Below, one piece after another: positions 53,148 to 63,924 of a stretch of 64,000 bases of DNA; positions within the stretch are counted from its first letter, which is position 1; each line of letters starts with the position of its first letter. A program made the translations under genes and the position numbers. The DNA is taken from NCBI GenBank assembly GCA_037975125.1, contig CM075857.1, positions 47,807,172 through 47,871,171 of the forward strand, written 5' to 3'. The DNA is from Latrodectus hesperus (Eukaryota > Arthropoda > Arachnida > Araneae > Theridiidae). The notes beneath the pieces were generated by a model. The model made no database searches. It saw only the letters and a list, made by a program, of their open reading frames with translations, and was not told where the DNA came from.

Positions 53148-54209
53148 ATGAAGAAACTACTATCACTTGCGTATACTAATCCTAAGTATCCTGGCAGCTT
53201 TGGAAGTGCATATTCTATTTATAAAGCTTAAGGTGGTAAAATTAAATTGAAAGATATTAAAAAGTTGCTCCCCAATAAGGAGTCATATACATTGCATAGA
53301 CCTTTAATACGCAAATTTAAAAGAAATTATGTATATGCTAGAGGTAAGGACATACAATTTCAAGCGGATTTAGTTGATTTGACATCTTTAACTAAATATA
53401 ATAATGGATTTCAGTATTTGCTAACTTGTATTGATGTCTTTTCTAAATACGCATGGGCTTTTTCTATTAAAGATAAGACTGCTAAAACCATTTTAATGGT
53501 TCTTAAAAAAATATACAAAGGTAGAACACCGGAATATTTTCAATCCGATAAAGGGAGTGAGTTTACAAACAGAATTGTTAGCAATTTCTTTAAACAACAA
53601 AATATCCATTTCTTTACAACTGATAATGAGACTAAAGCAAGCATTGTTGAGCGTATTAACAGAATTTTAAAAACAAAATTGTGGAAATATTTTACGGAAT
53701 ATAATACTTATAAATATATTGATGTAATAGATAAATTAGTTTACAGTTACAATCATTCTTTTCATCGTAGTATAAAAATAAAACCAGCTTCAGTAAATAT
53801 AGACAATCAAAGACAAGTATACCAAAATTTATATCCTAATAATAAACAAAATAAAAACAGGTCAAGGCAACATTTACAAATAGGAGATACAGTTCGAATT
53901 TTTAAGTCTAAAATGCAATTCGAGAAAGGTTACGAAATTAATTGGAGTCGAGAATTGTTTACCATAACAGAAATAATACCTAGAGATCCACCAGTATATA
54001 AATTAAAAGATTTTTTAAATGAATCTATTAAAGGTACATTTTATGAAAAAGAATTGTAAAAGGTAGTTAATTCGGGATATCACCCCATAGAAAAAAATAT
54101 TAAGAAAAAAACAGCTAAAGGTAAAACACTTTACTACGTCAAATTCTTAGGTTATGATAAAAAGTTTAATGATTGGGTTTCCAATATAAATTTTTCAATA
54201 AATAGTTAG
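53148..54209 (+). pseudogene. Retroviral-type integrase with chromodomain-like C-terminus (Maverick-like)
   Basis: The ATG at 53148 opens MKKLLSLAYTNPKYPGSFGS, a conserved N-terminal segment of these integrases. A TAA at 53229-53231 interrupts it, and the frame is then open from 53247 to 54056. The rve core has the acidic triad D41, D101 and E135 (numbered from the Met at 53247) in QADLVDL, QSDKGSEF and IVERINR. Between them lies LLTCIDVFSKYAWAF, typical of the RNase H fold. A C-terminal SH3-like part (GDTVRIFKSK, FTITEI) follows. A second TAA at 54057-54059 separates a tail, still in frame, with YYVKFLGY...FNDWVS, which looks like a chromodomain, ending at TAG 54207-54209. In the family this enzyme inserts the element into host DNA and the chromodomain may target chromatin. 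With two nonsense codons it is not expressed intact. Total length, 353 codons, fits the family. Confidence 0.85.
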
Positions 54210-54217
54210 AGTACATT

Positions 54218-54980
54218 GTAGCAATTTCATTCTTTAAGAAGTCTTTCTACGTGACTTTACCTTCTGATAACTTTCTGAAATATTTCCCGGAAAACAAATT
54301 ATCTCATTTTATAACTCAACTGCCAACATTGATTGATTTGAAAGGAGAGTGGGAAGTAGGATTATCAGAAATTATTTATCAACACTCTTGGCTAACTGTT
54401 AATGGACACAATAATATTTTTAAATATAGTATTGGAGATGGAAAGTTGATAAGACAAAAAATTTAAACAGGATATTATGAATCTGTAATTGGTATTCTCT
54501 CAGCTATTCAATGGGCTTTAGTGAAACACTCAAATATGTTTACATTGAATTACAACAAATCAACAAAAAAAGTTAAAATAAATGCCGTTCAAGGAACTGC
54601 TCTGCAATTGGAAAAACTAGCTCCAATTTTAGGATTCAATTACAACAAAATCATTGAAGGAAGCATGAAAGGGGAATTGGTTGCTGATGCTACCTCTGAA
54701 TTTTCATTTTTCTACGTATATGGTGATGTTGTAACCCCACAAATCGCTGGTGATACACAAGCTCCTCTTTTGAGAATTGTAAGATTCAAAGGACAAGATG
54801 GAGATGTCATCAGTCAGCATTATGATAGACCCTTATACATGGCTGTCATAAAACAGCCATGTATAAGGCTTTTCAAACAATTGAAATTGAATTAAGGCTA
54901 AACTCGGGCGATTTTATACCATTTGAAAGAGGAAAGGTTATCGTAGTTCTACATTTTCGAATGAGACAAATATTATAAAA
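54218..54980 (+). pseudogene. Maverick-associated virion structural protein, broken
   Basis: The recognisable reading begins before 54251 (FYVTLPSDNFLKYFPENKLS), but no ATG is found in frame downstream of the integrase stop, so the start codon has decayed. An in-frame TAA at 54464-54466 follows the block WEVGLSEIIYQHSW. The frame resumes to 54895, with LEKLAPILGF and FFYVYGDVVTPQIAGD. Close to the end a 15-bp inverted repeat (54831-54868) shifts the frame. The C-terminal part then continues in another frame with TIEIELRL...FIPFERGKVI and ends with a TAA about 54977-54979. The block FITQLP....L.G.WEVGL.EI.Y is, as I recall, a conserved feature of a structural protein found beside the integrase in these elements and in viruses related to them. 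Exact role in the particle is not known to me. Confidence 0.7.
54831..54868. repeat. 15-bp inverted repeat at a frameshift
   Basis: ccttatacatggctg (54831-54845) and cagccatgtataagg (54854-54868) are exact reverse complements with the loop tcataaaa. The left arm fits the protein reading to its left, and the right arm looks like a copied reverse strand. It sits exactly where the coding frame of the structural protein changes. Confidence 0.9.
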
Positions 54981-55025
54981 ACAAAACTTTCTCTAAAATT
55001 CATCATTACTACTTTAGACGTTGAA

Positions 55026-55442
55026 ATGAAATTACCATATGTTTGCTGCTCCAAAAGGCTTGAAGAACATTACGTTTCTCAAATTGGTTCTGGTTTACCT
55101 CATTATCAGGGTGTTCCTTTCCAAAGAGGGTATGGTATTGGTGGAATTTTTCGTCGTTTATTTAGAGCTGCATTACCTTATTTGGTAGCTGGAGGAAAAG
55201 AAGTAGGCCAAGAGGCTTTGGCTACAGGTAGTCGTGTGGCTGCAGATGCATTATCTGGAGAAGATTTGAAGGATTCAGCTAAAAAACGAATTAAGGAAAG
55301 TGGTCGCAATCTAGCTAAGATGGCAATAAAAAATACAAACTATCATTGGATCTGGAAACTATAAAAAAAACGTAAAAAGGATAAAAGCTCCATTCCATCA
55401 AAAATTCGAAAGGTGAAAGAACACGAAATTTTTGACCCGTGA
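55026..55442 (+). pseudogene. Small basic core-like protein, one in-frame stop
   Basis: ATG at 55026. A Gly-rich hydrophobic middle (GYGIGGIFRRLFRAALPYLV) is followed by a helical Ala/Lys-rich region (GGKEVGQEALATGSRVAADA, then KKRIKESGRNLAKMAIK). A TAA at 55362-55364 interrupts it. In the same frame a very basic tail follows (KKRKKDKSSIPSKIRKVKEH), ending at TGA 55440-55442. Just before the TAA a neighbouring frame reads IGSGNYKK, suggesting compensating indels around 55335-55365. The profile resembles the small DNA-binding or minor core proteins of adenovirus-like and Maverick-type particles. Its stop overlaps the next start. Confidence 0.65.
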
Positions 55443-55747
55443 TGGCTTACGTTTTAAAAGGATCACCAGAGTGTGTTAAATTAGAAATAGAATTATTTCA
55501 TTTACCTGATACGCAAACTGTTATTCAAAGTGGACAGTGGGTTGAGTTTCATCCTTTATCGAACGTTTTTGATGGTGGTCCAGTTGAATTTCGTATATCT
55601 GGAAGTGGTGAAGAGTATATTGACCTCAGTCACACGCAACTTCATGTGGTAGCTAAAATTATGAAATCAGATAATAGTCCATTGAGCGCGACTGACTCAA
55701 TAGGATCTCTCAATTTGATATTTCCTTTTCCTTTCTATATGTTTTAA
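55442..55747 (+). pseudogene. Capsid-like protein, N-terminal part only
   Basis: The ATG at 55442 overlaps the previous stop (TGATG at 55440-55444), a compact arrangement typical of viral genomes. The frame reads MAYVLKGSPECVKLEIELFH, then SGQWVEFHPLSNVFDGGPVE and GEEYIDLSHTQLHVVAKI. This matches the start of the protein family found next to the integrase in Maverick-like elements (known as F54H12.2-like in invertebrate annotations), which I recall as about 400 residues and probably capsid-like. After about residue 92 (near 55720) the reading turns into FPFPFYMF and stops at 55745-55747, unrelated to the family, so the gene is truncated by a deletion or insertion. Confidence 0.75.
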
Positions 55748-56150
55748 TTTTTTTATTACAGAAAGTTTCCTATGGTCATGTTTCAATTTGAGAATGTGCG
55801 CTGTCATTTCGAGTGCAGCAGTTTAGGTATTTCCTCAATCTTTCACCAAATTGCAATCTACCCTAATCTGATATTCTCCAGTTATATTATGCATTTAAAC
55901 ACAAGTGATTCTTGATTAGAGAACGACTAGTCTGAAATACATCCTCCGTTCATACATCTGATCAATTTTGGCAACCCACGATGGCAATTTATGGTATTAT
56001 CCTTCAGGATTGACGTTCACATTTTTATTATTTACAAGCTAAGTACAGAGTTTTAATTTTTATTTCTAATTATTAAATATTTAATAATTTAATTAAAAAA
56101 TAATAATAATAAAAATTTTGTTATAATAATATTCACTGTTTTCTCTTTTA
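55748..56150. other. Non-coding DNA with a moderate-GC patch
   Basis: Between about 55780 and 56010 the sequence is more balanced than average (gcgctgtcatttcgagtgca, ggcaacccacgatggcaat). It could be part of an unrelated interspersed repeat. No gene or terminal repeat was recognised. Confidence 0.4.
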
Positions 56151-56159
56151 ATATATATT

Positions 56160-56243
<84 letters not shown>
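56151..56243. repeat. (AT)n microsatellite
   Basis: About 90 bases of AT dinucleotide with a small tatttat/acat interruption at its left side. Confidence 0.96.
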
Positions 56244-56246
<3 letters not shown>

Positions 56247-57393
56247 ATAAAATACAACACTGAGAAACTCTTTTCTGAAACAATGAATTTTCTTCTTTTA
56301 TTATTACCTCATTGTAGACAATCTAGATAGTCTTCTGTAGCTTCCTTTCTTAACAATATAAATAAATCACTCTTTCAAGACAGCTGATAATTCCAATTTC
56401 TTGGAAAAAGTATGCTTTTACTTTGAACTTTTAGTTTCTGTTATTTAGAGTTTATAAATATAAATGCTTGAAAAGAGAAGTAAATATATTGGAATATTGA
56501 TTTTCTCGAAAACACACGACGTTTGAACTTCCAGTAGACGTTCTCTAGAAGAAAAATTTTGCTTTCTCATCAAAATCAGAAGAAGAATGTTTACAGAATA
56601 GATTTTCTACAAAATTCAGTTTAGTTTTAATGATTACAAACAGAATTTGTCTATACAAGATAAATCTATACTCAAACTGCTGAATTATCAGCGGAGAGTT
56701 ACAATGATGATGATGATTGCAGTGAATACAATGTTTCACATCCAAAAACTTTTTTAACTGAAAAGCATGTGGTGTCTGCCGAAGCATTATTCTTAAAAAA
56801 AATAAGTAGTTGTTTTTAAATGCTATAAATTCATTCAAATAAGTTTTCAAAAAATGAATCTGTATATGTTTCTCGAATATTTCATCATAACATGTAACTG
56901 TTATTTTTTAATAAATAAAAATAATAGTAAGTATGTTCCTTTATTACTGACTTTATATATTTTTATTTAATTATATATATCACTTCTTATTTATATGTTT
57001 ATTTATTTTATATGTTTTTATTTAGTTTAAACTTTTCTTATTTATATAAATTGATAGAATATTTATACTTGATTATATCAGCATTCCAATTCAAAGATTG
57101 ATACTTTAATGAGAATTTTTAGAAGTGCTTTATTTCACTCAGAAAAATATAGTTCAAGAAATTTAATAAATATTAAACTATACATGATATTATTATTTTA
57201 ATAACTTTACAATTTTAGAATGCTAAATTTTAATGTTCGAACTCATGAACACTTAATTATATGTTGATGAGCTACATTTTTTAAATTTTAATTACAAAAC
57301 TACCGAAACCACTACTCTGAAAGTTTAACAAGTTGAAAAAGATTAAAGATACATAAGTAGAGCAGTTAATGATAGGGCATAGAATACTAAGCA

Positions 57394-57398
<5 letters not shown>
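56244..57398. other. AT-rich intergenic DNA
   Basis: No gene is supported. The 101-codon minus frame at 56545-56850 has no recognisable domain; its His-run comes from a gatgatgatgat repeat. Confidence 0.45.
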
Positions 57399-57440
<42 letters not shown>

Positions 57441-57460
57441 GGGAGCGAGAGATAAAGAGA
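57399..57460. repeat. (GA)n microsatellite
   Basis: gagagagag run of about 30 bases followed by interrupted agag units up to about 57460. This is the only sizeable non-AT dinucleotide tract in the window. Confidence 0.95.
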
Positions 57461-60400
57461 AGACTATTGTCAAATCTATATCATACTTATTTCAGATATT
57501 AAAGTTTGCATTATTCATTCAATTTAAAGATAATTAGAGAATGTGGGAAATCTAAAGTGGTCTTAATATGTATTATTTTTATGACGTTATTCTTTCAATA
57601 AAACCAAAAATTCCATAACATTTTTTCCACGTAATAAATGATATTTAAATGAATATTTTAATACTAAAGTTATGGTGGCTTCTCTATCGTAAGTTCGATG
57701 ATATCAAAAAAATCCCACTTTTATGAGAGAATATTGTAAAAGAAATGAATAGATACAAAGAAAAGTAAAAATTAGAAGCAATACATTTACGCTTTATTGT
57801 ATAACGTAATATTTTAAGAGTCATAAATATTTTTAGGAAAAAAACTTTTGAAATTTCAATTCAAGGCAACTAAAAATAGGCTGTATATATAATTTGGGAA
57901 AAAATATAAATGTCCAAATTTATTGCTTTTGTAGTATTTGAAACTTTAACAGTTAAATAATTCTCATGTAAGTAATATAATTAAAGAATAATAGTAGAAA
58001 TAATATGGTGACTATACTATCATTAAGTAATTCAAGAACGTCTTTACTCAATCTGAAAATTCTTCTTTTTAATGTTCAATAAAACTATGAGTAATTCAAG
58101 GACAGACTATTTTTTCATGAAAAAATCTTCATGAATAAATTTTATGGTGTAGGTACGGTAGCGAAACAAAAGTACAGTTCTTTTTGTACCATTTGGTACT
58201 TACGGCGATTATGATCCATCAACATTATCCATAAATCGGAAAAAATATTCAATATTACAACTGACAACGGTTTTTCCATATGTTTTTTCTATCCAGAAAA
58301 GAATTGCAAAATTTGTGAAATATTGTAAGCGATTTGAATTTAGTAACACAAGATGAATTACTAATTATTGTGGGTGAAACTAAATTTCTTGATTTAACCC
58401 ATTTTAAAATCTTAGAAAATGAAAGAATAATGATGTTTTTAGGTAAACTGTACTCTTTTTTTATATAAAATTTACTTTACAATAAACTATTTCAGTTGAT
58501 CAACAAAAACCGTTTCTTAAAATAAAACAATTTATATTTTAAAGTCTAATCATTAATCTTTTTTTTTCGTCTTCATTAATCTAAAAATTTTAAAGTGATC
58601 GTTGTAAGCATAGCACATAACTGAAAATTCTTTTATTATATCTAAACCTTTATATAAATATAATTTACTATGCTGCTTTAATGAGAAAATTAAATTTGTA
58701 TGGCTGTGGAAAATAGGTTATTCATTGAAAGGAAGGGCAAATTAAAGATATGCTACAGAAAACAATGTAAAAAGATTTTTATTCAACAATTTTTAAGCAT
58801 TTTATAAAAATTATTCTAAAATACTCCTGAATCTTGTTAACAATTTTCAGTTAATAAAAATATTAATAACATGATGTGAGCAGTAAAATTTAGTTTATAA
58901 AAAGTTTGACGACTTTCATATTCTTTATTACGTAAAAGGAATTCTGAAAAATGTTGATATATTTTAAAATTTTAGTCAAATTACAAAAGTATTCTTAAGG
59001 ATAGAAAGTTTAAAATTATGGCTTTAAAACTCTAGTTTTCCTTTTAGTTGAAATTCTTAATTTTTTTTCTTTTGATAATAAAAACCGAAACAATTTATTA
59101 TATAATTTTTCCATAGCAAAAATAGCTTTGATTTTTATTTATATCTTAATGTTAACAATAGTCTTTATAAGCAAATGTATACAGTTTATTTACAATGGCT
59201 TTAATTAAAAATACTTGATACAGAGAATTTGAATATAAATTTTATGTCTTGAAATTTGTTCTATTTGATAAATATGAGGGAATAAAATAATGAATTTGGG
59301 ATGTGTGGTTTCGTACAATAATTTATCTAATAAGTATACTATAAAGTCTATTTAAAATTTTGATTAGGAACTTTGTTAAGAGGATCAAAGTTTAAATTAT
59401 TACTAATTCTTATTGATGTTATATAAATATATAAATGTTCAGGAAATTAAAAATAAATTCAACAGTAACTCGTTATTTCACCAGTTCTTAGGGGAATGGA
59501 TACTGTAGTAAGCACATTTAATTTAAAAAGAATCGTATCAATAAATTTCTAAAATATATATCATCTACGAAATAAGATTATTTGTTTCTCTAAAACTTTG
59601 AATACTATATGAGCAATATCAACAGCGATAATTTTCATATCTATATCTTTTGGATCTAAAATGATTTAGTTTGAAGTCATTAACATTTTATCGAAGTATG
59701 TGATGTTTATGATTAGGATCAGTATAGGTTGAAAGTTCTTAACATTGTCTAAGGCCATTACAAAAAGGCTATTAACCCCTTCTTTTTATTTTATAATAAT
59801 GAGGAAAACTGTTCTTTATCGATAATTCATGCTTTGCTTGTAGTTTTTTCTGAACATTGTTTCCATACGAATGAAGATAGGCAAATTCATAAAAATTTAA
59901 TATAATGTATTTTATATAATGAAGACTCTTTTTAACTACTGAGTAATATATCTAGATTTGCCTGATTATTTTTTACTACAATCAACAGTAAAAAAATCCT
60001 TGTACAATATGTTTATGAGTTTTTGGCCTCTGTGAGATTTTAAACACTTTTTTCATGAATTAAAACTTGTCCTTTTAAAGAAATTGTACTTTAAATGATC
60101 AATTTTGCATTAAACATATTCTCAAGTGATATTTATTTCGATCTTTTAGCTTGAATCAGATAAAACTATTTATTTAATATTTTCAATTTTTGAATTTCAG
60201 TTTTATATGAAAAGTTATATGATAATGAATGTAAAATGTAAAATGATTTGCAATTTATTACAAAATATTAATAGTAGTGTCAAACAATTGTTTTAATAAA
60301 ATTCTAGTATTAAGGGAAGAAAAAAAATGTAATCTGAAGTAAGATAAAAAAGTGTGGTCACACTTTCGTACTCTGATCCACAGGGGATATCTGAATAAAA

Positions 60401-62212
60401 TGAATCCCCAGTAACAAAATGTATTCAAGATATTTTTTTGAGTGTAAATTTGCAAAATATAAGAGAAAGAACACCAAAAATACTCTGATCCTATTTTTAC
60501 AGTTAATTATGACGCAATTGTAAATCAATTTTATCGCTTAGAAAAATTTATGTAAAGTTTCCTTTAAGCAAACAATTTTTTAATAAATTGTTTTTTCCGT
60601 TTATGATTATATTTATATGAGTTTTGTTAATAAATTTTGAAAATTTGAATAAAAAAGAATCAAAAATATTATTCACAGTTTAAAGACTTAAGAAAATATT
60701 TATAAAGCAATAAAAAAGATAAAAATAAATTGATAACGTTAGCAAATAAGTTTTCATTTTATTCCAACAGAAATATTTTTGTTGATTTCTTGTTTAAACA
60801 AGAAGTTTGTTACATTTTTGTATTATTTTCTCTTTTCGTCTCTGAAAATAGTTAGTTTCTTTTTTCTAAGTTTCCTCATTTTTACTTCTTTCTAAAAAAT
60901 AAAAATAAAATAGAATAATAATGCTTTTAATTTAGCTCTTCTTTGTTATAGTATTGTAGAACAATATAATTATTCTTACATATTTTTTGTACTACTAAAT
61001 ATTTAATGAAATGCGAAAATCAACATTCTTTTTTTATGGTAACTCTTCCTATATTAAAACAAATGCATAATTGTTATTCTGTATAATCTCAGACTAATTG
61101 ACTAAGAATAAAATTCTAAAAAGTCCCTGATATTACTTTCTTTCATTGTATAATAATCACAAGAAATATATAGTTATATGAAAACTGTTCAAGATACAAT
61201 TTTTTGTTTTGTTGCATTTTAAAATCTTAATTAAAGAGCTTATTATAAAGGGGAAATTTTTTACATAAAAAGAAGCCTTTTTACTGTAGAAAATTCATGC
61301 CTTTCAATTATTTCAATATTGCACTATTACAATATTGCAGTATTACAATAATAATGCAAATAAAAGATTTGCTTTTTTAATTTGTTTTCCTCATGTGCTA
61401 TCAGATTTAACAAGGGATAAAATTTTCCGATTAAATATTGCTTACTTCAGGAATTGTTAAAATGCGAGTTTATGAAAGATACTATTTATTGCAAATCATA
61501 AAAATATATTTTCACCTTCTTTGCAATAAATAATTGTGCTTCACATGAGTTTTCATTTTCGGTAAAAAAAGGCTTTTAGTGTAATATAATGAAGAGTTAA
61601 AACCAATAAAAATATCCCTTACTTGATTCATAATAATTGCTACTGCATCCATGGCATTGAAGGATGTTATTGCCCAAAGGTATTCTTCGCTACTCTACAC
61701 GTTTTGCAATACTGATCTGTTGCATCACTGATGCATTATTTCTTATTAATCTTTTAGTTGCCAACTAAACGTGTTAAGTATGCTTTATACTTGAATAACA
61801 GTAGAATGTTAAACTAATGTAATTTGGTGAGAAACGTATAAACTTTGACAGTGCTTTAAATTTCTCTGAAATGTGAAATAAGCAAAACTTGAATGTTTAA
61901 AAGGAAAATATGCAGCAAAATAAAGTGCTGATTGATCGGCGAGCTAATAATACCAGTTAGGTGAGTGATGGAGGGAAATCTAGCATCATATATGACTTGA
62001 AAGACAATTACGAAGATTCATTCAACAATATTATGGCAATATTACTCTAAGTACTTTGAGATTTTATTATAATCATTGTAGTGATGCAGGTAGAGTCATA
62101 AATCATTAATGTAGGTGTAAAAAATATGTCATGCCATGTGAATGGTCATATCTACTATTTATTATATCACTGTAAGAGCAAATACTTCTGATTTATAGCC
62201 AAATTTAATATA
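57461..62212. other. AT-rich intergenic DNA
   Basis: No gene, SINE or transposase is recognised. A slightly denser patch near 58145-58215 (ggtacggtagcg, gtacttacggcg) has no open frame longer than a few codons. Confidence 0.5.
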
Positions 62213-62643
62213 TACACTCGTGTCCATAAATTAAGGATAATGCATAAATTAAGGAACCGTTGCCGAAGCCTGGGGATGACACTCTGGGTGATTCCAAGTT
62301 CCTCGGATACTTCCAGCTGGGTACGTCCACATTCCAGACGGCCGATAATTCTACCACGTGAAACATCAGCCAAATGCTTCTTGAGTGCCACAACTATGCG
62401 GTTATTGCACTGAAAGTCTTTTAAAGCGCTTGTGAACAATTTTACTTTTTTACAACCATTCCTTATATACACCTCTCTTACACTCTCTTCATTGGGACAT
62501 ACTATCGGCACCATCTGGTGGTTTCTTGTAAATTGCATATTATTCTTCAAGATGTGTGTGATAATTCTACATGAGAAATTTTTATTTTAGAGTTCACTTT
62601 CTGCGTGATTCTGAATTATCCTTAATTAATGGACATTGCTGTA
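62213..62643 (-). mobile_element. Internally deleted Tc1-type element with TA target duplication
   Basis: Flanking TA occurs at 62213-62214 and 62642-62643. The right-hand repeat, read on the minus strand, starts cagcaatgtccattaattaaggata; the left end reads cactcgtgtccataaattaaggata. The two agree over most of the first 30 bases. Between them is only the 5' part of the transposase. The reading enters the terminal repeat right after the DNA-binding domain, so the catalytic part was lost by internal deletion. Such short derivatives can be mobilised by a full-length relative. Confidence 0.85.
62250..62550 (-). pseudogene. Tc1-type transposase, DNA-binding domain only
   Basis: Starting at the ATG at 62550 (minus strand), the first 55 codons are of uncertain origin. 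Then comes SRGRIIGRLECGRTQLEVSE followed by LGITQSVIPRLRQRF, a paired-like helix-turn-helix typical of arthropod Tc1 transposases, which binds the terminal repeats. After RLRQRF the frame runs into the left terminal repeat and a run of Leu/Ile codons, ending in TAA at 62167. The DDE catalytic domain (about 250 residues) is missing. Confidence 0.85.
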
Positions 62644-63453
62644 GAGAGAATTACTTGAAAAAAATTTCTTTGTGCTGCAAGGCAAGTTGAAAAATTGACA
62701 AGAACATTGATTGCTAAGTAAAAAATTGTTTTTATCCGTTATAACTGTGGATGTGGCAGAGAGGTTTTGGGAACCTTTGCAATGTATGTTTTGTTCACGA
62801 GCAGTGTAACTGAGAATGATTGAGCCTTTTTCAGACAATAGATCCTTTTTTCCGCATTCATCTGTATTATTCATGTATTAAATTCGTCTGATTAGTACTA
62901 CTTCACACCTAATAAAAACCAGTTCTTGGAAAGATCGAATCTGCAGTTTTTGTATAGACAATAACTCTTCATTGATTTAACCCTGAAATGAGCTCAAATG
63001 ACATCGGTTTTATTTTAAAAGGTACGTTGAAATTATATAAAAAAAGCAAAGAAAACAATTCAATTTCTTTACAATAATAATATTTCTTAATTTGAGATAT
63101 AATGTGCAAGATGAGATACATAGTCGCAATAAAATTTTAACCTTTCACCATCATTGTACATTTAGGTAAAATATTCTTTCTCGATATGTTTTATCAACAG
63201 ATAGCAGAGTACTAAGAAAATGTAACGTTTGAAGTTATTAAAATAATTTTCATTAATTTATTGTCTAATTTTGTAAAAGAGTATAAAAGTTTCTCGTTAA
63301 AAAGTTGGAGAGTTACAATGAAGAGATTAAAAGTTAATCACGAAAAAAATTTTTTTGGTCAAAATGATGATATTTTTGCTTTTAACTGTAAAATTTAATT
63401 TTAAGAATTTTGAAATGAGATCTGTTTAAATTCTTTGTCTGGTTCATGAAATT
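62644..63453. other. Intergenic DNA; possible exon remnant 62680-62870 (minus)
   Basis: On the minus strand an 82-codon frame (62626-62874) has a mixed composition (DECGKKDLLSEKGSIILSYT, then NFLLSNQCSCQFF) unlike chance frames elsewhere. The Cys and Gly pattern is loosely CUB-like. An AG precedes it (atacag), but without a pyrimidine tract. I do not assign it. The rest to 63453 shows nothing. Confidence 0.3.
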
Positions 63454-63640
63454 TAACCCCTTAACCGGCTATCCCGAGTCTACTCGGGCAAAAATTTCTG
63501 CGCGATTTCCAGCTATCCCGAGCCCCTTGGTAGGAGCAACTGGCTTCACTACAATGCTTTAAATTCAACCCCCCGTATTGATGGACTGCCGTGAAATCGT
63601 GTCTTGGGAACTTACTTACTGAACGGTCATGGTTGATTTA
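63454..63640. mobile_element. G+C-rich repeat fragment starting TTAACCCC, possibly piggyBac-type
   Basis: An abrupt change from AT-rich DNA starts at about 63453 with ttaaccccttaaccggctat. Within it lie the hairpin cccgag-tcta-ctcggg (63473-63488) and a direct repeat of gctatcccgag (63468-63478 and 63512-63522). TTAA is the target site of piggyBac elements and these ends often begin with CCC. No opposite end was identified, so the class is a guess. Confidence 0.35.
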
Positions 63641-63820
63641 ACTAATGTGAGCGAAAATTGAAAGTATTTCAAGAAAGCAACAGCTTTCGAATTACGTTTT
63701 ACTTTTTTATATTTACTCTCATTTAGATTTTCATATTTGAAGACTCTAATTTTTGCAATTTATAAACAACATATATAATACTAATTTTCATTAAATTTTT
63801 TATCAAATTTTTACATTGTT

Positions 63821-63823
<3 letters not shown>

Positions 63824-63912
<89 letters not shown>

Positions 63913-63924
63913 AATGTATGTATG

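Larger units (their letters stand above)
53148..55720 (+). mobile_element. Decayed Maverick/Polinton-like (virus-like) element fragment
   Basis: Four genes in the same direction, spaced tightly: integrase (53148-54209), structural protein (54218-54980), small basic core-like protein (55026-55442) and capsid-like protein (55442 to about 55720, truncated). The set of retroviral-type integrase plus virion proteins is typical of Maverick/Polinton elements and related adintovirus-like agents. DNA polymerase B, packaging ATPase and protease, expected in 12-20 kb elements, are missing. Every gene carries a stop, frameshift or truncation. No terminal inverted repeats were found. The right breakpoint lies where the capsid-like reading ends and unrelated sequence starts. 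Composition is somewhat less AT-rich than the flanks. Confidence 0.8.

Noticed and set aside
62644..62874. CUB-domain exon
   Set aside because: The resemblance is limited to a few Cys and Gly positions; kept only as a low-interest observation.
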